Positions 8,862 to 16,250 of a stretch of 64,000 nucleotides of DNA are shown piece after piece. Position 1 is the stretch's first letter, and every line of letters begins with the position of its first letter. The stretch comes from DASQBT01 sp963782495 (GTDB taxonomy: Bacteria; Pseudomonadota; Gammaproteobacteria; Burkholderiales; Thiobacillaceae), in contig CAWAJU010000015.1 of the NCBI GenBank assembly GCA_963782495.1, positions 1 to 64,000 of the forward strand, given 5' to 3'. The position numbers and the translations under genes were made by a program. Under the pieces are notes generated by a model that was not told the origin of the DNA, did not search any database, and was given only the letters and a program-made list of their open reading frames with translations.

Positions 8862-9431
8862 TCACGGACGGGGACGCCTGAGCACCCAATACAGACCGCC
8901 CACGTTCGGGGTCCAATTCGGCAACAAGGCCATCAGGACAAACTCCTCGACCTGGCTGACTACGACCAGGCCGACGGCCGCCCAGAACAACCAAGCCAGG
9001 AAGCCCCACAGGAACAGCACGGCGAGAAAACCGCCGATCACGTACGCGGTAATGCGGGCCAGCAGGGTGTGAAAGCTGGCCAGGCGCCCATAGCGCAGGA
9101 AGCCCGCCACGCTGCCCCCGAGCCAGAGCAACACCACCAGCACGAAGGCGAGCCGGTGCTGGGCGACCATGTCCGGATGGAAGCACCAGATGCCGTAGGC
9201 TGCCACTGCGAAGATCAGAATGTCGGCAGTCGAGTCCAGCAGGCTGCCCAGTTTGGAGACAAAACCAAAATGCCGCGCGATCGCGCCGTCGACGATGTCG
9301 CTGACCAGGGCCGCAGCAAGCAGCCAGGCAAAGCCCTCGCGCTGGCCGGCATAGGCCAATGCGGCAAGCGCGGGTGCGGCGGCCACTCGCGTGGCGGAAA
9401 TAATGTTGGGGATATGGGCTGGCTTGATCAC
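8862..9431 (-). CDS. CDP-alcohol phosphatidyltransferase family protein
   Basis: A 189-residue membrane enzyme that swaps CMP on a CDP-activated lipid or alcohol for another alcohol. The full family signature D-x2-DG-x2-AR-x8-G-x3-D-x3-D is present with no substitution (D45, D48, G49, A52, R53, G62, D66, D70), and about five or six membrane helices surround it. The GTG at 9431 is preferred because the typical N-terminus (IKPAHIPNIISATR) begins there; the longer open frame reaching 11039 is antisense to HMG-CoA reductase and carries no homology. The acceptor alcohol (glycerol phosphate, inositol phosphate, serine, choline or other) cannot be read from the sequence. It is the first gene of the leftward operon with the CdsA-like gene. 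Confidence 0.87.
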   Translation of the reverse strand: MIKPAHIPNIISATRVAAAPALAALAYAGQREGFAWLLAAALVSDIVDGAIARHFGFVSKLGSLLDSTADILIFAVAAYGIWCFHPDMVAQHRLAFVLVVLLWLGGSVAGFLRYGRLASFHTLLARITAYVIGGFLAVLFLWGFLAWLFWAAVGLVVVSQVEEFVLMALLPNWTPNVGGLYWVLRRPRP

Positions 9432-9770
9432 GCAAATCCGTCTCAAGGTTGGGGCCGGGCGGTCAAATGCGCCTGTTCGTTGTGCCTCGGCGCCCTGACA
9501 GCGGGCGGGCGACAGTCGAGCGCACTCATTATGCCGCTTTTCCTGCGCTGCGCGCGCCGGTGACCGTTGCAGCGCAAGACGTTCCGAAGTTGCAACACGC
9601 CTGCAGTCTTGCGTCCCTTCATTCTGATGCGCATGCCGTATGTCTCTTGCGCATGGGCAAATTTGGCGCTCGGCCCATTCCAGTCCCGGCGGGAGCCAGT
9701 GTATATTCCCCTGTCGATGTAAGGGCCTGGCGCGTCGGCTGACGCATGCAAACTGACCTGGAGCAAGAAC
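9432..9770. promoter_or_regulatory. Divergent promoter region of the two lipid operons
   Basis: This 339-bp gap separates the start codons of the leftward CDP-alcohol transferase operon and the rightward HMG-CoA reductase operon, so both promoters should lie here. A TATATT box at 9702-9707, 64 bp before the HMG-CoA reductase ATG, is a possible -10 element, but no good -35 sits 17 bp upstream. No operator palindrome stood out. Confidence 0.4.
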
Positions 9771-11045
9771 ATGACCACCGGACACCGGCACGCTTCCGAA
9801 TACCTTGCCGCAGCACTGGCTGGCGCCAGCATGGAAGAACTGGCGCAGCGCCTCAGGCCACACACCGAAGCGCAGCCGACCCACATTCCCGGCGGCGCTG
9901 TGATCTCCGCGGAGGCACTGGATCGGCGCTGGGCGATGCTCGGCGCGTCCACCGAGGTGCGCGGAGAAATTTCGGACGCGCACACGAGTGCACAGATGCA
10001 AGCCTACAGGCGAAATATCGAAAACTGCATCGGCACGGTGAAGTTGCCGGTCGGCATCGCCGGCCCCTTGCGGGTCAACGGACTCCACGCTCATGGCGAC
10101 TATTACGTGCCGCTGGCGACCACCGAGGCGGCGCTGGTCGCGTCCTACAGCCGCGGCGCCATGTTGGTGACCACGTCGGGCGGCGTCTCGGCAATGGTGA
10201 TCAACGAAGGGGTGTCGCGCGCGCCCGCGCTGGCCTTCGCCAATTTCGAGGAACTCGGGCGCTTCCTGAGCTGGCTGCTCGCCCACGAGGACGAGGTCAG
10301 ACAGGTCGCCGAGGCCACCACCCGCTTCGGCAAGCTGAGCGATTTTCGCGTCAGCGTCGAAGGCAATCATCTGTACCTCATCCTGACCTACACGACAGGT
10401 GACGCCGCCGGCCAGAACATGGCGACCATCGCGACCGATGCCGCGCTCAAATGGGTGCTGGACAATTCCCCGGTCAAGCCGCGCAGCGCCTTCGTCGAAG
10501 CCAATTTTTCCGGCGACAAGAAAGCCAGCGCGCAATCCTTTCAAAGCGTGCGCGGCAAGAAGGTCACCGCCGAGGCGCGCCTGCCCGCCCAACTCGTTGT
10601 CGAAGGACTGCACACCACGGTCGAACGCATGGTCGAGTACGGCCACATGGCCACCACCGGCGGCATCCTGTCCGGCACCGTGGGCATACAGGGACACTAC
10701 GCCAACGGACTTGCCGCCCTGTTCATCGCCTGCGGCCAGGATGCTGCCTGCGTGGCCGAGGCGGCGGTCGGTACCACGCGCATGGAAGCGACGCCGGAGG
10801 GGGACCTGTATGTTTCCGTGACCCTGCCCAACCTGATCGTCGGCAGCGTGGGCGGCGGCACCGGGCTGCCCAGCCAGCGCGCCTGCCTGGAAATCCTCGG
10901 CCTTGCTGGAGCAGGCCATGCGCGGGCATTCGCCGAGCTTACCGCCAGCCTGTGCCTGGCCGGCGAGATTTCCATCATCGGTGCGATCTGCGCGGGCGAA
11001 TTCACCCGCGCCCATGCCAAGCTGGCGCGCGGCGCGCATTCATGA
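9771..11045 (+). CDS. Class I-type hydroxymethylglutaryl-CoA reductase
   Basis: A 424-residue NAD(P)H-dependent enzyme that reduces HMG-CoA to mevalonate, normally the committed step of the mevalonate route. The catalytic set is intact: Glu119 in ATTEAALVASYSRG, Lys250/251 in SGDKKAS, Asp324 in CGQDAA and His415 in FTRAHAK. The HMG-binding ENCIGTVKLPVGIAGPL at 84-100, the cofactor motif GDAAGQNM at 210-217 and the GGGTGLPSQ loop near 361-369 are also present. The DKK lysine and the ENxxG start place it with class I (eukaryotic/archaeal type) and not the degradative class II. Proteobacteria normally use the MEP route, and no mevalonate kinase, phosphomevalonate kinase or decarboxylase lies in the window. 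Its stop overlaps the UbiA start by ATGA. Confidence 0.93.
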   Translation: MTTGHRHASEYLAAALAGASMEELAQRLRPHTEAQPTHIPGGAVISAEALDRRWAMLGASTEVRGEISDAHTSAQMQAYRRNIENCIGTVKLPVGIAGPLRVNGLHAHGDYYVPLATTEAALVASYSRGAMLVTTSGGVSAMVINEGVSRAPALAFANFEELGRFLSWLLAHEDEVRQVAEATTRFGKLSDFRVSVEGNHLYLILTYTTGDAAGQNMATIATDAALKWVLDNSPVKPRSAFVEANFSGDKKASAQSFQSVRGKKVTAEARLPAQLVVEGLHTTVERMVEYGHMATTGGILSGTVGIQGHYANGLAALFIACGQDAACVAEAAVGTTRMEATPEGDLYVSVTLPNLIVGSVGGGTGLPSQRACLEILGLAGAGHARAFAELTASLCLAGEISIIGAICAGEFTRAHAKLARGAHS

Positions 11046-11971
11046 CCGAGGCGCGCGCCCCGATCGTTCAACCCGGCTTCGTCCAACGCTGGAATGCGTA
11101 TTTCGCCGAGCGCTTTCCCCCCCTGCAACATGGCATCCTGATCGCCGCGTTCAGTTTTGGGGTTTTGGCTTACGCGGCAAAGCTCGGAGCGCCGCCCCAA
11201 CAACTGCACTGGACAGGTTTCGTCGTCGCCTTCATGACCGCCTTCCTGCTCATCCTGCAATTGCGCATCCTCGACGAATTCAAGGATTGCGAGGACGACC
11301 GGCGCTTTCGCCCCTACCGCCCGGTGCCGCGCGGGCTGGTGAGCCTGGCCGCGCTGCGCAAGCTGTGGTTCATCGCAGCGGCGGTGCAGGTGGCTGCCGC
11401 ATTGCTGCTGGATGCGCGCCTGCTGTGGGGCTTGCTGGCCATCTGGATTTATTCCGGCCTGATGGGGGTGGAATTCTTCGTTCGGGGCTGGCTCAAGGCT
11501 CGTCCCCTCATCTACATGTTGAGCCACATCGTCATCGTGCCCATGATCGCTGCTTACCTGGCGGCTTGTCATTGGCTGCCGTCAGGCAGCACTGCGCCTG
11601 ACCTGGGCTGGCTGCTGGGCGCCAGTTATTTCGCGTTTTGCGTGATCGAGGTCGGGCGCAAGATTCGCGCGCCCATGGACGAACAGGAAGGGGTGGAAAC
11701 CTACACCTTTCTTTGGGGCCGGCGCGGCGCGGTGACGGCGTGGCTTGCGTTCATGGCCGCAGGCAGCGCGCTGGCCGCGCTTGCGGCATCCATGACCCAT
11801 GCGCTTGCATCGCTGGCAGTGGCGATGGGCGCGTGTCTTGTCCTCGCAGTCCTTGCCTCGGTCGCGTTTCTGCGCAATGCCGCCCAGGGCAGCGGCAAGC
11901 GCTTCAACACGCTGTCCGGGCTGTGGACCCTGGCCCTGTTCCTGAGCCTCGGCCTGGGCTCGATCTATTGA
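11042..11971 (+). CDS. UbiA family prenyltransferase
   Basis: A 309-residue membrane protein with about eight or nine helices, of the UbiA family that moves a prenyl chain from a prenyl diphosphate to an acceptor (an aromatic ring, or in archaea geranylgeranylglyceryl phosphate). The first Asp-rich motif is DEFKDCEDD at residues 78-86, followed by the RPYRPVPRG loop. The second conserved region is EVGRKIRAPMDEQEGVET in the C-terminal half. The ATG at 11042 overlaps the HMG-CoA reductase stop (ATGA), and its own TGA is overlapped by the TTG of the next gene, so translation is coupled on both sides. The acceptor is unknown. In this context a lipid-like or polyol phosphate acceptor is possible. 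Confidence 0.88.
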   Translation: MTEARAPIVQPGFVQRWNAYFAERFPPLQHGILIAAFSFGVLAYAAKLGAPPQQLHWTGFVVAFMTAFLLILQLRILDEFKDCEDDRRFRPYRPVPRGLVSLAALRKLWFIAAAVQVAAALLLDARLLWGLLAIWIYSGLMGVEFFVRGWLKARPLIYMLSHIVIVPMIAAYLAACHWLPSGSTAPDLGWLLGASYFAFCVIEVGRKIRAPMDEQEGVETYTFLWGRRGAVTAWLAFMAAGSALAALAASMTHALASLAVAMGACLVLAVLASVAFLRNAAQGSGKRFNTLSGLWTLALFLSLGLGSIY

Positions 11972-14655
11972 AAGGGCAGGGCATCCCAGGCGCAGATAAC
12001 TTTGTGCTGTGGCCCGACCAGGTGCAGCCCGACGCGCCGGTCGGCGGCAAGGCCGCGGCGCTTGCGGCGTTGACACAGGCGGGGCTCCCGGTTCCTGAAT
12101 GGTTTGTGGTGCTGCCCGAAAGTTTCAATGCCAGCCTGAGCGCGGCCGACGCGCTCACCAATGCCACGATCGCGCAAGCCATGCAGGCCACGCCCACCGC
12201 ACTCACCCCGGCACCATCGGTGCGCAGCGCGATCGATGCGGCCTGTGCCCGGCTGTCTTCCGGCGCTGAGCTTTTTGCCGTGCGTTCCTCGGCCCTGGAA
12301 GAGGACAGCGCGGCCCACTCCTTTGCCGGCCAGTTGGAGAGTTATCTCAACGTCGGTGCCGACGCGGTCGCTGACCGGGTGGCTCACGTGTGGCGCTCGG
12401 GCTTTTCCGAACGCATCGTCGCCTATCGCAAGGAGGCCGGGCTGTCCCCGTTGCCCAACCCGCCCGGCGTGGTCGTGCAGCGCATGGTGCCCGGCGAAGT
12501 CTCCGGCGTGGCCTTCAGCGCCGACCCTGTGAGCGGACGGCGCGGCGTAGTGGTGATCAGTGCACTGCCCGGCCTGGGCACCTCCCTGGTTTCCGGCGAA
12601 GCCAGCGCCGACACCTGGCGCGTGGGGCGCGACGGCGCGATCACGGAACGCACGATTGCGCAGAAAGGGTTCATTCACGGCCCCGACCCTGCCAGTGCGG
12701 ATGGCGTTCGCGTCGTGCAACTGCCCGACGAGCAGGCCTCCCAGCCCTGCCTCACCGATGAATGGATCACTCAGGTTGCCAATCTGGCGCTGGCTACCGA
12801 GCGCCACTTCGGCCGTCCGCAGGACATCGAGTGGACCATCGCGGATCGCAAGCTGTATTTGCTGCAAAGCCGCCCGATCACCGGTCTGGCCGAACGTCCA
12901 GACCCGGACGGACGGCGCGCGATCTGGGACAACTCCAACATCATCGAGAGCTACAGCGGCATCACCACCCCGCTGACCTTCTCCTTCGCGCGTCGCGCCT
13001 ATGAATATGTGTACCGTGAATTCTGCCGCATCATGCGCGTCCCGCCGGAACTGATCGAGGAACGCGGCGACATGTTCTGCTGCATGCTGGGACTGATCCG
13101 CGGCAGGGTGTATTACAACCTGTTCAACTGGTATCGGCTGGTGGCGATCCTGCCGGGCTACAGCTTCAACCGGCGCTTCATGGAACAGATGATGGGGGTG
13201 CGCGAGAGCCTGGGCAACGAGCTTGCCGCCAGCGTTGGCGAGGCCAATACCGGCGATCGGCTGCGCGATGGGCTGCGCCTGTTGGCGACGCTGTGGGGCC
13301 TGGTGCTCGCCTACATTGGCCTGGGTCGTCGCATCAAGCGCTTCTACCAGCGGCTGGATCAGGCCTTGGGAACGGCGCGCCCCGACCTGTCGCGTCTGCG
13401 GCCCGATGAGCTCCTGGCCTATTGCCGCAACCTGGAGCGGCGTCTGCTCACCCACTGGGACGCTCCCATCATCAATGACTTTGCCACCATGTTCTTCTAC
13501 GGCGTGCTGCGCCGCCTGACCGGGAACTGGATCGGCGACAACTCGGAGAGCCTGCATAACGACCTGCTGTCCGCTGATCAGGGCATGGTCAGTGCCGAAC
13601 CGGCGCGCCGGATCAAACAGCTAGCCGAACTGGCTGCGCCGGTAGCCGCGCTGGTTGAAGCATTGTGCGCGGCGGACACGGCGGGCATGCGCGCTCAGGC
13701 TGCGGATCAGCCCGAGTTCTCGCGCGCGCTTGACGATTATCTTGAACGTTTCGGTGAGCGCTGCATGGAGGAGCTCAAGCTTGAAAGCCCCACCCTGCAC
13801 GACGACCCTTCGCCCCTGCTGCGCGCCATAGGGCAATACGCGCTCGGCATCCGGGCTGGACGCGCGCCAGCCATGGGCGAAGCGGAAATCCAACTGCGGC
13901 GCCAGGCCGAAGATCGCGTAAGGCGCGCGCTGTACAGACAACCCCTGCGCCACATTCTATTCAGCTGGGTGCTTGCCCACGCGCGGACCCGCGTGCGCAC
14001 GCGCGAAAACCTGCGCTTTGAGCGCACCCGCGTGTTCGGTCGCGCGCGGATGATCGCGCTTGAGATCGGCAGGCGTCTCGCGGCCCTCGACGTTCTGCAA
14101 CAGCCGCGCGATGTGTTCTATCTGGAGTGGGACGAGATGCTGAGCTATGTCGAAGGCCGCGCCACGACCACCGATCTGGCCGGCCTGGTTGCGCTGCGGC
14201 AGCGCGAATTTGAAGCCTATGAACAAGCCGCCGAGCCGGCCGAACGATTCGAAACCCGAGGCGTGCCCTACCGCGGCCACGCCTTTATCGCAGCACAGGA
14301 ACTGGCCCTGCCCGAGGGCGATCATTGCAGCGGCACCGGCTGCTGTCCCGGCATCGTGCGCGGCCCGGTGAGGGTGATCCGCGACCCGCGCGACGCGCGA
14401 ATCCAACGCGGCGAGATCATTGTCGCGGAGCGCACCGATCCCGGCTGGGTAATGGTCTTCCCTTCCGCCTCCGGTCTGTTGGTGGAACGCGGCAGCCTGT
14501 TGTCCCATTCCGCCATCGTCGCGCGCGAACTGGGCCTGCCCACCATCGTCGCCCTGCCCGGCCTGACCCGCTGGCTCAAGGATGGCGACTGGGTGGAGAT
14601 GGATGGAGGGAGCGGCACGGTGGTGCGCGTTTCCGCGCCGGAGGCGGCAGCATGA
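11968..14655 (+). CDS. Three-domain PEP-synthase/rifampicin-phosphotransferase-like dikinase
   Basis: A protein of about 895 residues. Residues 1-330 form the PPDK-type ATP-grasp domain, with VGGKAAALAAL, the AVRSSALEEDSAAHSFAGQ stretch, MVPGEVSGVAFSADP and DIEWTIADRK ending in LLQSRP. A long middle domain (about 340-780) has no motif I know. The last about 100 residues are the swivelling phosphohistidine domain with GSLLSHSAIVARELGLP, where His847 is the expected phosphocarrier. The C-terminal PEP/pyruvate barrel of true PEP synthases is absent. ATP-domain, unique domain and His-domain in this order match rifampicin phosphotransferase, so the enzyme may use ATP to phosphorylate a specific small molecule bound by the middle domain (inference). 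TTG 11968 is chosen because it overlaps the UbiA stop (TTGA), although a GTG at about 12004 is possible. Confidence 0.85.
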   Translation: MKGQGIPGADNFVLWPDQVQPDAPVGGKAAALAALTQAGLPVPEWFVVLPESFNASLSAADALTNATIAQAMQATPTALTPAPSVRSAIDAACARLSSGAELFAVRSSALEEDSAAHSFAGQLESYLNVGADAVADRVAHVWRSGFSERIVAYRKEAGLSPLPNPPGVVVQRMVPGEVSGVAFSADPVSGRRGVVVISALPGLGTSLVSGEASADTWRVGRDGAITERTIAQKGFIHGPDPASADGVRVVQLPDEQASQPCLTDEWITQVANLALATERHFGRPQDIEWTIADRKLYLLQSRPITGLAERPDPDGRRAIWDNSNIIESYSGITTPLTFSFARRAYEYVYREFCRIMRVPPELIEERGDMFCCMLGLIRGRVYYNLFNWYRLVAILPGYSFNRRFMEQMMGVRESLGNELAASVGEANTGDRLRDGLRLLATLWGLVLAYIGLGRRIKRFYQRLDQALGTARPDLSRLRPDELLAYCRNLERRLLTHWDAPIINDFATMFFYGVLRRLTGNWIGDNSESLHNDLLSADQGMVSAEPARRIKQLAELAAPVAALVEALCAADTAGMRAQAADQPEFSRALDDYLERFGERCMEELKLESPTLHDDPSPLLRAIGQYALGIRAGRAPAMGEAEIQLRRQAEDRVRRALYRQPLRHILFSWVLAHARTRVRTRENLRFERTRVFGRARMIALEIGRRLAALDVLQQPRDVFYLEWDEMLSYVEGRATTTDLAGLVALRQREFEAYEQAAEPAERFETRGVPYRGHAFIAAQELALPEGDHCSGTGCCPGIVRGPVRVIRDPRDARIQRGEIIVAERTDPGWVMVFPSASGLLVERGSLLSHSAIVARELGLPTIVALPGLTRWLKDGDWVEMDGGSGTVVRVSAPEAAA

Positions 14656-14765
14656 GCAGCGGAGAGGGGCCCCACGCAGTGGGGATCGAAGCGTCCGCGA
14701 ATGCTGCCAGCCGCCGACGCGACAGGTCATGCGTAACAAACGGTGCAGCGGAGGCGGCAGCATGA
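14652..14765 (+). CDS. Micro-ORF A in the repeat, 37 residues
   Basis: Starts with ATG 7 nt after GGAGG, overlaps the dikinase stop by ATGA, and ends with TGA inside the ATG of the next repeat copy (ATGA again). The peptide begins MSSGEGPHAVGIEA and ends AAEAAA; it resembles nothing I know. It could be a real small protein or only a relay that carries ribosomes to the next gene. Its expression is not established. Confidence 0.4.
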   Translation: MSSGEGPHAVGIEASANAASRRRDRSCVTNGAAEAAA

Positions 14766-14971
14766 GCAGCGGAGAGACGGCGCGGAAGCGAAGCGCCGCG
14801 AAACGTGCGCCGCTGGAGCGCCGTAATGAACCGGCTCCACTGTGCTGCTTCGCTGGCACGGTCGTTACGCCGGTTCCCCACGCAGTGGGGATCGAAGCGT
14901 CCGCGAACGCTGCCAGCCGCCGACGCGACAGGTCATGCGTAACAAACGGTGCAGCGGAGGCGGCAGCATGA
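14762..14971 (+). CDS. Micro-ORF B in the repeat, 69 residues
   Basis: Same start (MSSGE) and same C-terminal half as micro-ORF A, but with 32 extra codons supplied by the 96-bp insert, which keeps the frame and adds no stop. It begins in the ATGA overlap with micro-ORF A and ends in an ATGA overlap with micro-ORF C. The insert adds Arg/Ala-rich sequence and two Cys. No family was recognised. Confidence 0.4.
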   Translation: MSSGETARKRSAAKRAPLERRNEPAPLCCFAGTVVTPVPHAVGIEASANAASRRRDRSCVTNGAAEAAA

Positions 14972-15081
14972 GCAGCGGAGAGGGGCCCCACGCAGTGGGG
15001 ATCGAAGCGTCCGCGAATGCTGCCAGCCGCCGACGCGGGGGATCATGCGTAACAAACGGTGCAGCGGAGGCGGCAACGTGA
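14968..15081 (+). CDS. Micro-ORF C in the repeat, 37 residues
   Basis: Third member of the chain, differing from micro-ORF A in only a few residues near the C-terminal half (RGG in place of RDR, final Thr in place of Ala). It starts in an ATGA overlap with micro-ORF B, and its TGA overlaps the GTG start of the BtaA-like gene (GTGA). It is the last step before the next enzyme of the operon. Confidence 0.4.
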   Translation: MSSGEGPHAVGIEASANAASRRRGGSCVTNGAAEAAT

Positions 15082-16250
15082 CCAACGCAGCAAGCGAGAT
15101 CAGCGCGCGCGCCGACATGTCCATCATCCGCTACGCGATGTGTTGGGAAGATGCCGACGTGATGCTGGAAGCGCTGGACGTGCAGCCGGGCGATGTGTGC
15201 CTGTCGATTGCGTCGGGCGGCGAGAACAGCCTGTCGCTGCTCGCGTGCCGGCCGGCCAAAGTGATTGCGGTGGACCTTTCGCCCGCGCAGCTTGCCTGCC
15301 TGGAAATCAAGTGTGCCGCCTTCCGCCGCCTCGAGCACGAAGAAACGCTTGAACTGCTGGGTGCGCGCCCCAGCATGCGTCGCAACACGCTCTACCACAA
15401 GCTGCGCGCCGAACTCGCGCCCACGACGCGCCGATTTTGGGACGATCGCCAGAACCTGATCACAGCCGGGCTCGGTTCGGCCGGCAAGTTCGAATCCTAT
15501 TTCGCCCTGTTCCGCCGCTACGTTCTTCCGCTCATCCACAGCCGTGCCGACATCGCCGCCCTGTTCGAACCCAGGAACCTGGAGTGGCGCGACGCGTTCT
15601 TTCGCGAGGTCTGGGCCAACCGTCGCTGGCGCTGGCTGCTGCGTCTGTTCTTCTCGCGCACGGTGATGGGCCGGCTGGGCCGCGACCCCGAGTTCTTCCG
15701 CTATGCGGAGGGGAGCATGGCCGACGCGGTCATGGCCCGCATGCGGCATGCCATGACGGTCCTCGATCCGGCGATGAACCCCTATCTGCAATGGATCGCA
15801 TTCGGCCGCTTCAGCAGCGCCCTGCCGCATGCGCTGCGAGCGGAGAATTTCGATCTAATCCGCAGCCATCTTGACCGGATGGAATGGCGCCTCGCCTCGC
15901 TGGAATCCGCCATTGCCGAGGCCGGTGACAGCAGCATCGATCGCTTCAACCTCTCGGACATATTCGAGTATTTGTCCGAGTCGGCGACCGAGTCCACCTT
16001 TGAACAGATCGCACGCACAGGCCGCAGCGATGGACGCATCGCCTACTGGAACATGATGACGCCGCGCGCCTGTCCTGAGCGCCTGCGGAACAAACTTCGC
16101 CCCCTCGATGACCTGGCGGCCGCGTTGCTCCTGCAGAACAAGGCCGCATTCTATGGCGCGCTCCACATCGAGACCCTGGTCTCGCGTTCCCCAGGTTCGA
16201 TGCAGGATGCACAGTCGCGTGCCGATGAAGAAGACGGGTCACCCACGTGA
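15078..16250 (+). CDS. DUF3419 / BtaA-like 3-amino-3-carboxypropyl transferase
   Basis: A 390-residue SAM-binding protein of the DUF3419 family. Its characterised member BtaA moves the 3-amino-3-carboxypropyl group of S-adenosylmethionine to diacylglycerol in betaine-lipid synthesis. The SAM-site motifs are SIASGGENSLSLL at residues 43-55 and VIAVDLSPAQ at 62-71. The family YAMCWEDADV element is at 19-28, and the C-terminal DRFNLSDIFEYLS and RIAYWNM stretches are typical. GTG 15078 is preferred: GGAGG lies 7 nt upstream, and it overlaps the preceding micro-ORF stop. The methyltransferase partner BtaB, needed to finish a betaine lipid, is not in the window. The acceptor may be a diacylglycerol or the isoprenoid product of this operon. 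Confidence 0.82.
   Translation: MTNAASEISARADMSIIRYAMCWEDADVMLEALDVQPGDVCLSIASGGENSLSLLACRPAKVIAVDLSPAQLACLEIKCAAFRRLEHEETLELLGARPSMRRNTLYHKLRAELAPTTRRFWDDRQNLITAGLGSAGKFESYFALFRRYVLPLIHSRADIAALFEPRNLEWRDAFFREVWANRRWRWLLRLFFSRTVMGRLGRDPEFFRYAEGSMADAVMARMRHAMTVLDPAMNPYLQWIAFGRFSSALPHALRAENFDLIRSHLDRMEWRLASLESAIAEAGDSSIDRFNLSDIFEYLSESATESTFEQIARTGRSDGRIAYWNMMTPRACPERLRNKLRPLDDLAAALLLQNKAAFYGALHIETLVSRSPGSMQDAQSRADEEDGSPT

Larger units (their letters stand above)
14641..15066 (+). repeat. 110-bp tandem repeat, three copies, the middle one with a 96-bp insert
   Basis: The unit begins with the last codons of the dikinase gene (GAGGCGGCAGCATGAGCAG) and recurs at 14641, 14751 and 14957; a diverged fourth start at 15067 is the beginning of the BtaA-like gene. 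Distances are 110, 206 and 110 bp. The middle copy carries 96 extra bases (about 14777-14876). Each unit contains a GGAGG ribosome site, an ATG, and a short hairpin CCCCAC-GCA-GTGGGG (at 14670, 14877 and 14986). Copies are nearly identical, which points to recent duplication or gene conversion. Confidence 0.95.

Noticed and set aside
8862..11039. A 725-codon open frame on the minus strand running from the CDP-alcohol transferase through the HMG-CoA reductase gene
   Set aside because: Only its last 189 codons match a known family; the rest is antisense to a well-supported HMG-CoA reductase and has atypical amino-acid composition. The start was set at GTG 9431.
14641..15066. CRISPR array or REP cluster in the tandem repeats
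   Set aside because: Unit length 110 bp with no spacers, and the repeat is made from the end of one gene and the start of the next, so it is a tandem duplication.
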